This document shows, piece after piece, positions 17,433 through 25,838 of a stretch of 64,000 nucleotides of DNA; positions within the stretch are counted from its first letter, which is position 1, and every line of letters begins with the position of its first letter. The position numbers and the translations under genes are program-made. Source of the DNA: DAOTWC01 sp048499435 (lineage in GTDB: Bacteria > Chloroflexota > Anaerolineae > Aggregatilineales > Phototrophicaceae); NCBI GenBank assembly GCA_048499435.1, contig JASNZW010000003.1, positions 434,001 to 498,000 of the forward strand. Direction: 5' to 3'. Under the pieces are notes generated by a model, which did no database searches, was not told the origin of the DNA, and saw only the letters and a program-made list of their open reading frames with translations.

Positions 17433-18971
17433 TCAGTGACGGAAATGGCGCGTTCCTGTGAAGATCATCGCCATGTCCGCTTTGTTGGCCGCGTCGATCA
17501 CCTCGCTGTCGCGTATTGAACCGCCGGGCTGAATGACAACCGTTACACCCGCCGCCGCCGCCGCCTCAAGCCCATCGGCAAACGGGAAAAAGGCGTCAGA
17601 GGCCAGCGCCGCGCCGCGCGCCCTGTCACCGGCTTTCGCCAGCGCCAGCCGTACCGCGTCAACCCGGCTGGACAGGCCGCCGCCAACGCCAACTGTCGCC
17701 TGCCCGGACGCCAGCACAATGGCGTTGGATTTCACGTGCTGCACGGCTTTCCAGGCGAACTGAAGCGCTATCAGCTCGGCGTCGGTTGGCTTGCGCGCGG
17801 TCACAACGCGCGTGACTGTGTTCTCCGGGTCGCCCAGGTCAGGGCGCTGCACCAGCATGCCACGATGCACCGTCCGCACCTCCAGCTCAAGCCCATCATA
17901 CGGCTGCGCGATCTGGAGCAGGCGGCAGTTCTTACGGCTTTCGCCCAACCGCGCCAGGGCAGTAGGCGAGAAACCGGGGGCGGCAATCGCCTCAACAAAC
18001 AGCGAGCCAAGCGCCTGCACGAAATCGTCGTCAATAACGCGGTTAACCGCGATCACGCCGCCGAAGGCCGATACCGGGTCTGAGGCCAGCGCCGGCGGGT
18101 AAGCGCTGGCAATTGTGTCCGCGCAGGCGATGCCGGTTGGCGTAAGGTGTTTGATAATCACGACCGTCGGCTGCTGAAAGCTGCTGACGGCGCGCCAGGC
18201 TGCGTCAAGGTCGAGGATGTTGTTGTACGAAAGCGGCTTGCCATTGAGCAGCGCGCCGCCCAACGGCCCGGCGGCTGCCTGGCGGCTGTAATAGCCTGCA
18301 AGCTGGTGGGGGTTTTCGCCGTAGCGCAGCAGCTCTGCCCGCTGCATGCCGATAGACAGATGCTGCGGCAGCGTATCAGCGGTCAGGCTGGGGACAAAAT
18401 CGGTTGAGAGGAAGGCGTGGATAGCGGTATCGTAGTCGCGCGTATGCGCGAACGCCTTAACAGCCAGGCTGCGGCGGGTAGCGATGTCCACAGCGCCGGC
18501 GGCCTTCAGCTCCGCGATCACTTTGTTATAGTCGTTAGTGTCGCAAATGGCGATCACGTGGAAAAAGTTCTTGGCCGCTGCCCGCAGCAGCGTGACGCCG
18601 CCAATATCAATCTGCTCGACAGCGTCCTGAAGGGCGATGCCTTTCTGGGTCACCGCTTCCTGAAAGGGGTAAAGGTTGCACACAACCATGTTGATAGGGG
18701 CATAGCCAGCAGACTTCAGATCCGCTAAATCCCGCTGAGTATTGCGCGCCAGGATACCGGCGTGAACGGCGGGGTGCAGCGTTTTTACGCGGCCATCCAG
18801 CATTTCAGCCATGCCGGTCAGCCGGGCGACCGACACTACCGGCAGGCGGGCCGCGCTGAGCGCCGCCTCCGTGCCGCCGCTGGCCACCAGGTCCCAGCCC
18901 AGCTCGACCAGCGTGGATGCGAAACCAACAAGGCCGGTTTTATCGTAGACGCTAATTAAGGCTCGCGGCAT
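17433..18971 (-). CDS. purH: Bifunctional AICAR transformylase/IMP cyclohydrolase
   Basis: It performs the last two steps of IMP synthesis. In the 512-residue protein the N-terminal IMP cyclohydrolase domain (1-190) shows ISVYDKTGL, SGGTEA and DGRVKTLHPAVHAGIL. The AICAR transformylase domain follows, with RYGENPHQ (216-223), Lys274-His275 and a C-terminal GGSIRDSEVIDAA segment. The usual KHxNPCG motif reads KHLTPTG here: Lys and His are kept, while Asn and Cys are replaced by Thr. A TATAAT at 19047-19042 on the minus strand may be its -10 element. No other purine genes are near. Confidence 0.95.
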   Translation of the reverse strand: MPRALISVYDKTGLVGFASTLVELGWDLVASGGTEAALSAARLPVVSVARLTGMAEMLDGRVKTLHPAVHAGILARNTQRDLADLKSAGYAPINMVVCNLYPFQEAVTQKGIALQDAVEQIDIGGVTLLRAAAKNFFHVIAICDTNDYNKVIAELKAAGAVDIATRRSLAVKAFAHTRDYDTAIHAFLSTDFVPSLTADTLPQHLSIGMQRAELLRYGENPHQLAGYYSRQAAAGPLGGALLNGKPLSYNNILDLDAAWRAVSSFQQPTVVIIKHLTPTGIACADTIASAYPPALASDPVSAFGGVIAVNRVIDDDFVQALGSLFVEAIAAPGFSPTALARLGESRKNCRLLQIAQPYDGLELEVRTVHRGMLVQRPDLGDPENTVTRVVTARKPTDAELIALQFAWKAVQHVKSNAIVLASGQATVGVGGGLSSRVDAVRLALAKAGDRARGAALASDAFFPFADGLEAAAAAGVTVVIQPGGSIRDSEVIDAANKADMAMIFTGTRHFRH

Positions 18972-19154
18972 GCTGTTTATCTCTCGATGTGCGCTCAGTT
19001 ATAAGCTGCCGGGCTAAAGCAGCCGGGAAATCGCAGCAGAGATTATAGCAAACCCGGCCAGCGCTGGCGCACAGAAACTGTGCAGACAGAAACATAAAAG
19101 CTAGAATAGGCGGCAGACTTGTGACCGGGCTTAACGAAAGAGCAGGGTGCTTCC

Positions 19155-19463
19155 ATGAATTCCAGCGACATTTTACGCAGCAAGCGCGACGCCAAAGTAC
19201 ACGAACATCTCAGCCAGTATGCGCCTGTCTGGCTGGTAGAGGACACGGTGCTGCTGAGCGAGGAAGCGGTGCGGTTTAATGTTGTGTTTCAGCACCACCA
19301 GTATGGCTGGGTAAACCGCCGCTACCGCTATGACGGCTTCAACGATGTGCTGCACTTCCGGGGACAAACGACGATCACCGGCGAGCAGGCGCTCGCGGTG
19401 CAGGAACAGGAACCGTATATCAGCCCCCTGGTCGCCAACATTCCTAACGCTTATGGCGGCTGA
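19155..19463 (+). CDS. Small conserved-looking protein of unknown function
   Basis: A 102-residue protein of balanced composition, with no signal peptide, membrane helix or recognised domain. The middle is rich in aromatic and charged residues (FNVVFQHHQYGWVNRRYRYD). It is thought to be real because it starts with ATG after AGCAGGG, sits in a gap between two minus-strand genes and has codon use like its neighbours. Its last 20 bases overlap the convergent glycosyltransferase stop. I do not recognise the family. Confidence 0.6.
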   Translation: MNSSDILRSKRDAKVHEHLSQYAPVWLVEDTVLLSEEAVRFNVVFQHHQYGWVNRRYRYDGFNDVLHFRGQTTITGEQALAVQEQEPYISPLVANIPNAYGG

Positions 19464-20709
19464 CGTGCCAGGGCGCGACCATCTCGGTGAAAGCCGCGAT
19501 AAGCTGGTCAGCCACCAGCGGCCAGGAATAGCGGCGCGCGGTGGTGGCAGCGGCGGCCCGCATCGTCTGCTGCAGCGGCACATCGCGCAGCAGCCGCGCG
19601 ATGCGGTCTGCCAGCGCGGTTGGCTCGCGCGTGGGGATCAGAAACCCGGTTTCGCCGTCGCGCACCAGGAAGGCCAGACCGCCAACTTCTGAGGCAATAA
19701 CAGGCGTCCCGGAGGCCATCGCCTCCAGCGCCACCATACCGAACGATTCATAGTCGGACGGCATGATCACCGCAGAGGCCAGCGCGTAGTAACAGGGCAG
19801 CAGTTCCTGCCCCTGCGCGCCCAGGAACTCTACGGTGGATTCCAGCCCAAGCGCGGCCACCAAATGGCGCAGGCGGGGCAGCTCGGTGTCGGCGCGGTCA
19901 TTAAGGCTGCCGCCAATGACAACAAAGCGCGTCCTGCTGAAAACCGCCGGGTCGCGCTCGCGCAGCAGCGCCAGCGCGTCGAGAACCGTGTCAACACCTT
20001 TTAGAGGTTCCAGCCGCCCCACGAACAGCAGCAGGTTGGCGTCCAGAGGAAAGCCCAGCGCGGCGCGCGCGTAGTGGGTGGGAATGGGGTGGAAGCGGTC
20101 AGTGTTGACGCCGGGCGGAATGACCAGAATCTTACGGCGATCAGCCCGGTACAGCCACAACAGCTGCAGTTGTTCTGCCGGCGTCGCGGCGATCAGGCGG
20201 TGCGCCCACTGCGTAACCTGGGCCTCCACATTCACCCGCACGTCCGGCGTCAGCCCGGATCTGCCAGGCACGATCCGGTTTTTCATCTGGCCAAGCGTGT
20301 GAAACATGTGCGCGAACGGGATGTCCCACACTTCGTTCAGCTTGTGCGCCACCCATCCGCTTAACCAGTAGTGGCTGTACAGCATGTCATAGCGCAGGCC
20401 GAACCGTGTGGCAAAAGCGATCACACCTGCTGTAAACTGCGACAGATGGGTGTAGATATCGTCGGGGGCAAGCGGCTGCAGCCCGCCCGCGGCCACCGCG
20501 ATCACCCGAACGCCGCTGCCCAGGGCGTGGCTGACTTCCGGCTCGTCGGCGCTCTGGCGGCGTGTGTAGATATCAATGGCGATTTCGCGGCGGCCCAGTT
20601 CCTGCGCCAGCTCACGGATATAGACATTCATGCCGCCCGCTTTGCCGCTGCCCGGCGCGGCCAGCGGGCTGGTATGGACACTGATAAAAGCGATTCGTTC
20701 GAGCGCCAT
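19444..20709 (-). CDS. MshA-like family 4 glycosyltransferase
   Basis: The 421-residue GT-B fold enzyme has an N-terminal domain starting ISVHTSPLAAPGSGKAGGMN, the signature of MshA/sucrose-phosphate-synthase-like transferases. The C-terminal domain has FVGRLEPLKG (nucleotide-sugar site) and the EX7E motif in PSDYESFGMVALEAMASG. It is expected to transfer a sugar from a nucleotide sugar in the cytoplasm. MshA itself makes the mycothiol precursor, but no other mycothiol gene is here, so a polysaccharide or glycolipid role is equally likely. It lies 26 bases downstream of the acyltransferase-like gene and probably shares its transcript. Confidence 0.85.
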   Translation of the reverse strand: MALERIAFISVHTSPLAAPGSGKAGGMNVYIRELAQELGRREIAIDIYTRRQSADEPEVSHALGSGVRVIAVAAGGLQPLAPDDIYTHLSQFTAGVIAFATRFGLRYDMLYSHYWLSGWVAHKLNEVWDIPFAHMFHTLGQMKNRIVPGRSGLTPDVRVNVEAQVTQWAHRLIAATPAEQLQLLWLYRADRRKILVIPPGVNTDRFHPIPTHYARAALGFPLDANLLLFVGRLEPLKGVDTVLDALALLRERDPAVFSRTRFVVIGGSLNDRADTELPRLRHLVAALGLESTVEFLGAQGQELLPCYYALASAVIMPSDYESFGMVALEAMASGTPVIASEVGGLAFLVRDGETGFLIPTREPTALADRIARLLRDVPLQQTMRAAAATTARRYSWPLVADQLIAAFTEMVAPWHVSRHKR

Positions 20710-20735
20710 AACGATAAACCTGCCCTTTGGCCCCT

Positions 20736-21758
20736 TTACGCCTCGGCGCGGCGCGCCGCGAGATTATAGACGTATGTATCCTGGCCACCCATGCGGTACT
20801 TGTAGATTTCATCGCCCTGCAGAAAGTCGAACAGCGTGTGCCCGGTTTCGATAGCGTGGCGTATCAGATAGGACAGCAGCACAATGCCAGGGCTAAGATG
20901 GCCATAATCGACCGGGGACAGGCCAGAGTTGTAGACCAGGATATGCCCCTCATAGTCGAAATTCAGGTAAGCAGCCACAGCTTTGCCATCGACGGTGAGA
21001 AAGGCCAGTTGAAGCCAGCCCGCCGCAAACAGCGCCGGGATTATGGCCCGGAAGAAAGCCGCGTTCTTTCCGTCCTCCAGGAAGCGCGCCTTGTCCGGGC
21101 TGCTGGCGGCCATCAGGTCAAGAAAGCCGTTGATCTCCACCTGGAGATCGTGCGCCGGCCCGACAATATACCAGTCAAGCGGTTCGCTAACCCCCTGTGA
21201 CCGGCGCAGTTTGCGCCGAATCTCGTGGCGCTGCTTTTTGTCCAGCAGCGCCAGGTACTCATCCCACGTGCCGGGCAGCGCGATAACCGGGCAAACATCC
21301 TCGTGCGTGATCGTCGCGGCGAAACCGCGCTGTTCCAGCAGGCGCGGCAGCAGTTGATAGCTTACTGACTGCTCTGAAAGGTTGCACAATTCCAATTCAT
21401 CGAACTGCTCGGCGTGGCTGACAGCGTATGCGACCAGGCACTCAGCGACGGCTTCCGGCTGATCCCGGTCAACGATGATGTCGATGTAGTCGGTCACTTC
21501 ACGGCATCCGATCGCGGCCACAACGCGCTTCCCGTCTGCCTGGCGGCGTATACACCAGGGAGCCAGGCCAAGCAGCGTTCCTGCTTCGTCGCGGCAGGCG
21601 AGCACCCACAGATCCCCTGGCTGGTAAACCTTCCACCAGGTTGACTGCCACTCCCAGGTGTTGAAGACCTGGTTAGCCCGACTGCGGCACACCAGATCGT
21701 TCCACTCTGGCCTGAGCGCGTCAAACAGGCCCACATCGTTGTAAGCGGTTACCTTCAC
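20736..21758 (-). CDS. GNAT-fold acyltransferase (CelD/BcsL, FemAB-like)
   Basis: The 340-residue protein has the layout of the Acetyltransf_6 family: an N-terminal segment with WEWQSTWWKVY, a central helical stretch (DKKQRHEIRRKLRR) and a C-terminal GNAT domain containing VDGKAVAAYLNFDYEG and the FDFLQGDEIYKYRMG ending. Members transfer acyl or aminoacyl groups in polysaccharide or cell-envelope synthesis. It is cytoplasmic, without a signal peptide. The same-strand glycosyltransferase directly downstream suggests a joint role in a surface glycan or glycolipid. The substrate is unknown. Confidence 0.75.
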   Translation of the reverse strand: MKVTAYNDVGLFDALRPEWNDLVCRSRANQVFNTWEWQSTWWKVYQPGDLWVLACRDEAGTLLGLAPWCIRRQADGKRVVAAIGCREVTDYIDIIVDRDQPEAVAECLVAYAVSHAEQFDELELCNLSEQSVSYQLLPRLLEQRGFAATITHEDVCPVIALPGTWDEYLALLDKKQRHEIRRKLRRSQGVSEPLDWYIVGPAHDLQVEINGFLDLMAASSPDKARFLEDGKNAAFFRAIIPALFAAGWLQLAFLTVDGKAVAAYLNFDYEGHILVYNSGLSPVDYGHLSPGIVLLSYLIRHAIETGHTLFDFLQGDEIYKYRMGGQDTYVYNLAARRAEA

Positions 21759-21804
21759 AATCCTTATGCCTTTGCTGCTGTTCAGGGGTATACATCACGC
21801 TCCG

Positions 21805-21834
21805 ATTATAACCGCATCGGGCGCTGCCCCTCAA
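21805..21834 (-). promoter_or_regulatory. Promoter of the acyltransferase/glycosyltransferase pair
   Basis: TTGAGG (21834-21829), an 18 bp spacer and TATAAT (21810-21805), about 45 bases before the ATG at 21758. Confidence 0.55.
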
Positions 21835-21900
21835 TAACCGTAGGACCAATTGCGCTCAAAGCTAACGCGGCGCACACTTATCACACTTCCGCGCTCAGGT

Positions 21901-21928
21901 AAAAAAAGCCGCCCGTTTTCCGGGCGGC
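21901..21928 (-). terminator. Intrinsic terminator after the ABC ATPase gene
   Basis: A perfect 8 bp GCCGCCCG/CGGGCGGC stem with a five-base loop, followed on the minus strand by seven T. Confidence 0.9.
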
Positions 21929-21959
21929 CTTCGCTGTTCTCGCTGGTTCGCTGCCAGGC

Positions 21960-23117
<1,158 letters not shown>

Positions 23118-23229
23118 TGAAGAACCTCCGTAGGTATAAGAGCGTTCGAGAACAGCTACTCAGCCGGTACATTGGTGAATATGCACAAACTTTTTGCCAT
23201 TTCAGCAGACAACTCATTGTTACGATGGG

Positions 23230-23257
23230 ATTATAAAGGGTCTGCAAAAAATTGCAA
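23230..23257 (-). promoter_or_regulatory. Promoter of the ABC ATPase gene
   Basis: TTGCAA (23257-23252), a 16 bp spacer and TATAAT (23235-23230). The leader is about 105 bases long. Confidence 0.7.
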
Positions 23258-23369
23258 ATTTCAGTGAGCCTGCGAAGGGCCAAACGGCTTGCTTCGCGCG
23301 CAAACCCACTGGCTGGGCAATCTGCGCGGCGCTGAATCTGGCGTTTGCCCTTGCTGGCGCGCCTGGCCA

Positions 23370-23399
23370 GTGACAGCCACGCTGATTGCCTGCTAGAAT
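23370..23399 (+). promoter_or_regulatory. Promoter of the cinA operon
   Basis: GTGACA (23370-23375), an 18 bp spacer and TAGAAT (23394-23399), about 45 bases before the cinA ATG. Confidence 0.5.
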
Positions 23400-23445
23400 T
23401 ATAGCCTGTTGTAAAGCAATTACGCTAACAGATTGTGGAACCCTG

Positions 23446-24684
23446 ATGGCGCAGACAGTTAATGCGGAGATTATCAGCGTCGGCACGGAGATTCTGCTGG
23501 GCGAGATTACCGACACCAACTCCGTGCATATCGCGCGTGCGCTGCGCGACGTTGGCGTCAATATCTACTACATGGTTTCGGTAGGCGACAACCAGACGCG
23601 CATTACAGCGGCGATTCAGGCCGCCCTTCAGCGGGCAGACATCGTAATCACCACCGGCGGCCTGGGGCCAACCGTAGACGACATGACGCGCCAGGGCGTG
23701 GCAGCGGCGACGGAGCGGGGGCTGACATTTCACCCGGACCTGCTGGAAAAGATCGCTGAGCGCTTCGCCGGCTTTGGCGTGCGGATGACCGACAACAACA
23801 GGCAGCAGGCTTATCTGCCAGATGGCGCTATCGCCGTTGAGAACCCGGTCGGCACAGCCCCCAGCTTTATTGTTGAGCACAACGGCAAGCTCGTTATCAG
23901 CCTGCCCGGCGTGCCGCGCGAAATGCGCTTCCTGCTCGCGGAAGAAATCATCCCTTTCCTGCGCAAACGCTACAACCTGGGCGTTATCAGAACCCACACT
24001 CTGCGCACAGCGGGCATTGGCGAAAGCGCCCTTGACGATCTGATCGGCCCGGCGCTGCTGGAAGGCGGCAATCCCACAATCGGCCTGGGCGCGCACAGCG
24101 GCATAATTGACATCCGTATCACAGCCAAAGCTGACTCCTGGGAGCAGGGCGACGCCATGATTGCGGCGGTTGAAGCGCAGCTCAGGGTGCGCGTTGGCTC
24201 ATACATCTTCGGGACCGGCCAGGACAGCATACAGCAGGTGCTGGTAGCCGCGCTGCACGGGCGCTCAGCAGCTATCGCCCTCAGCGAGACTGGGACCGGC
24301 GCGGCAGCGGCGCAGCTTATCCGCGCCGCCGGCGGCGATTCCGTTTTGGGCTTCGCTGAGGATTACGCCACGCTGCCTGACTTACAGCGGGCGCATCCTG
24401 ACCTGGCGCGGCAGCCGCTGCGCGATCAGGCGGCGCAGCTCGCCGAACAGATCTGCGCCCGGTCAGGCGCGCAGGTGGGCCTGGCCATCATCAGCAACCC
24501 CGACCAGACGGAAGATCATGCCGACACTGACGCCAGCACCGCCGTTGCGGTTTTCGCCGGCGGGAAAACGCGATCGCGCGTGTACGGCTTCGGCGCGCTG
24601 GCGGAGGTCTCGCGCAGTTGGACGAGCACCTGGGGGCTGGCGACCGCCTGGCGCATGCTTCAGGAAATCATCGGTGCAGGCTGA
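23446..24684 (+). CDS. cinA: CinA-family protein with degenerate C-terminal domain
   Basis: The 412-residue protein has an intact N-terminal COG1058/MoCF domain (ISVGTEILLGEITDTNS at about 7-23, TTGGLGPTVDD, SLPGVPREM). This domain is known for ADP-ribose pyrophosphatase activity in NAD recycling. The C-terminal domain aligns in position with the PncC nicotinamide-mononucleotide amidohydrolase, but the ESCTGG motif reads SETGTGA and the following YSNxxK segment is gone, so deamidase activity is unlikely. ATG 23446 is taken as the start since family similarity begins there; the ribosome-binding site is weak. The 3' end overlaps the next gene by 11 bases. Confidence 0.85.
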   Translation: MAQTVNAEIISVGTEILLGEITDTNSVHIARALRDVGVNIYYMVSVGDNQTRITAAIQAALQRADIVITTGGLGPTVDDMTRQGVAAATERGLTFHPDLLEKIAERFAGFGVRMTDNNRQQAYLPDGAIAVENPVGTAPSFIVEHNGKLVISLPGVPREMRFLLAEEIIPFLRKRYNLGVIRTHTLRTAGIGESALDDLIGPALLEGGNPTIGLGAHSGIIDIRITAKADSWEQGDAMIAAVEAQLRVRVGSYIFGTGQDSIQQVLVAALHGRSAAIALSETGTGAAAAQLIRAAGGDSVLGFAEDYATLPDLQRAHPDLARQPLRDQAAQLAEQICARSGAQVGLAIISNPDQTEDHADTDASTAVAVFAGGKTRSRVYGFGALAEVSRSWTSTWGLATAWRMLQEIIGAG

Positions 24685-25285
24685 TTTCGCCCAGCGGGTT
24701 GAGCGCAGCCTGCGCGCCAGCCGGTCAGGCACGCTGCTCTGGCTGGCGCCAGTGGTTTCTGAACTGCCGCTGGCTTACCTGCGGTACGACGACCCAGCGC
24801 TGCCGTACAGCCGCGCCCTGATTAACGCCACCGCGGGGCGGGTGTGCGGGTGGGTATTCGACCTGGCGGCGTATCTGGCGTTTGGGGCGGCAGGGGCGGT
24901 TGCGCTGGAGCGCAGCGCGGCCCTGGCCGCCGGGCGCGGCATAACCATTCTGCACGGCCCATTTGCTACCGAGGATTACGCGGCGCTGCTCGACAGCGCC
25001 CTGACCTTTGACGCCGTGACAGTCACCGCTGAAAGCCTGCGCCCGGCCTACACCCGTTCGATGGGGCGGGGGGCGTTTGTGTGGCAGGCAGAGGCCGGCG
25101 ACCGTGAAGCGCCAGCAGGCGACATCTTTGAATCCGCGGCCGGCCGGTTCAGCGTCAGCAGCGCCGGGCGGGAGTCACCGCTGCGACTGCGCCTTTTCGA
25201 CCCGCTCAGCACGGCGGAAAAAGGCGCCGACGAAGCGGTCTTTTTGCAGTTAGCGGCGCTGCTGGCAGGCTCTGACAATGAGTGA
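24674..25285 (+). CDS. PyrF-like (OMP decarboxylase-related) protein lacking catalytic residues
   Basis: The 203-residue protein, GTG start at 24674, overlaps the end of cinA. The segment AYLAFGAAGAVALERSAALA, then RGITIL (89-94) and FDAVTVTAESL (112-122), follows the order of type 2 orotidine 5'-phosphate decarboxylases (AFFE..G..G..ALE, RGIPVIL, ADAVTVNPYLG). Where that family has the catalytic DAKRGDIG, this protein has HGPFATED (94-101), so both catalytic aspartates and the lysine of that motif are lost. It is therefore probably not a decarboxylase. The next gene is a similarly degenerate PyrE homologue. The homology is my own alignment by eye; a regulatory or structural role is inference. 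Confidence 0.6.
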   Translation: MQADFAQRVERSLRASRSGTLLWLAPVVSELPLAYLRYDDPALPYSRALINATAGRVCGWVFDLAAYLAFGAAGAVALERSAALAAGRGITILHGPFATEDYAALLDSALTFDAVTVTAESLRPAYTRSMGRGAFVWQAEAGDREAPAGDIFESAAGRFSVSSAGRESPLRLRLFDPLSTAEKGADEAVFLQLAALLAGSDNE

Positions 25286-25832
25286 TTTAGGCACAGCGCT
25301 GGTGCAGGCCGGCCTGATACAGTTCGGCTGGTACGCGCCTGACAACAAGCCGTACCGCATCCACCTGCAGATGCTCCCCAGTTACCCTGAAACGCTGCGC
25401 CTGCTGGTGGCTGCCAGCGCAGCGGCGGCGCAGGGCGCTGATCGCCTGCTGGCGGCGGCGGAAGCGGTTCCCTTCGGCGTGGCGCTGAGCCTGGCCACAG
25501 GAATACCGCTGGTGTACAGCCGGGGCAGCGCGAACGCCGCGGTTGACGACCTCGTGGGGGCCTACGATATTGGACACCCGGCGCTGCTGGTGGTCAATGA
25601 CCTGGACCACTGGGACGCTGTCGCCGCGCTCGCCGCTGGCGCGCGCCAGGTTGGGCTGGCGGTTGACAGCGTGCTCGCGCTTACAGTGGGCCGCACTCCG
25701 CCGGCGCAGGATGAGCTGAAAGTAACCGGCCTTGTGCACCTGAGCGCCGTCGTCCGGCGGTTGGTGGAGCAGGGCGAGCTGCCGCCGCGCCACGCACAGG
25801 CGGTGCTGGACTGGCTGCAAACGCCGGGCTGA
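25278..25832 (+). CDS. PyrE-like phosphoribosyltransferase homologue with degenerate PRPP site
   Basis: The 184-residue protein, ATG 25278, overlaps the previous stop by eight bases. Its order of elements matches orotate phosphoribosyltransferase: LIQFGWYAPDNKPYRIHLQ (13-31) for the family's KFGxFxLxSGxxSPYY segment, AAEAVPFGVALSLATGIPLV (60-79) for the substrate loop, then the strand where PRPP binds. That motif, normally V(E/D)D(V/L)xTTG, reads VVNDLDHWD (105-113), and the Lys-rich flexible loop is absent. PRPP binding and catalysis are unlikely. Coupling to a degenerate PyrF homologue suggests descent from a UMP synthase gene pair. Confidence 0.65.
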   Translation: MSDLGTALVQAGLIQFGWYAPDNKPYRIHLQMLPSYPETLRLLVAASAAAAQGADRLLAAAEAVPFGVALSLATGIPLVYSRGSANAAVDDLVGAYDIGHPALLVVNDLDHWDAVAALAAGARQVGLAVDSVLALTVGRTPPAQDELKVTGLVHLSAVVRRLVEQGELPPRHAQAVLDWLQTPG

Positions 25833-25838
25833 CCGGGA

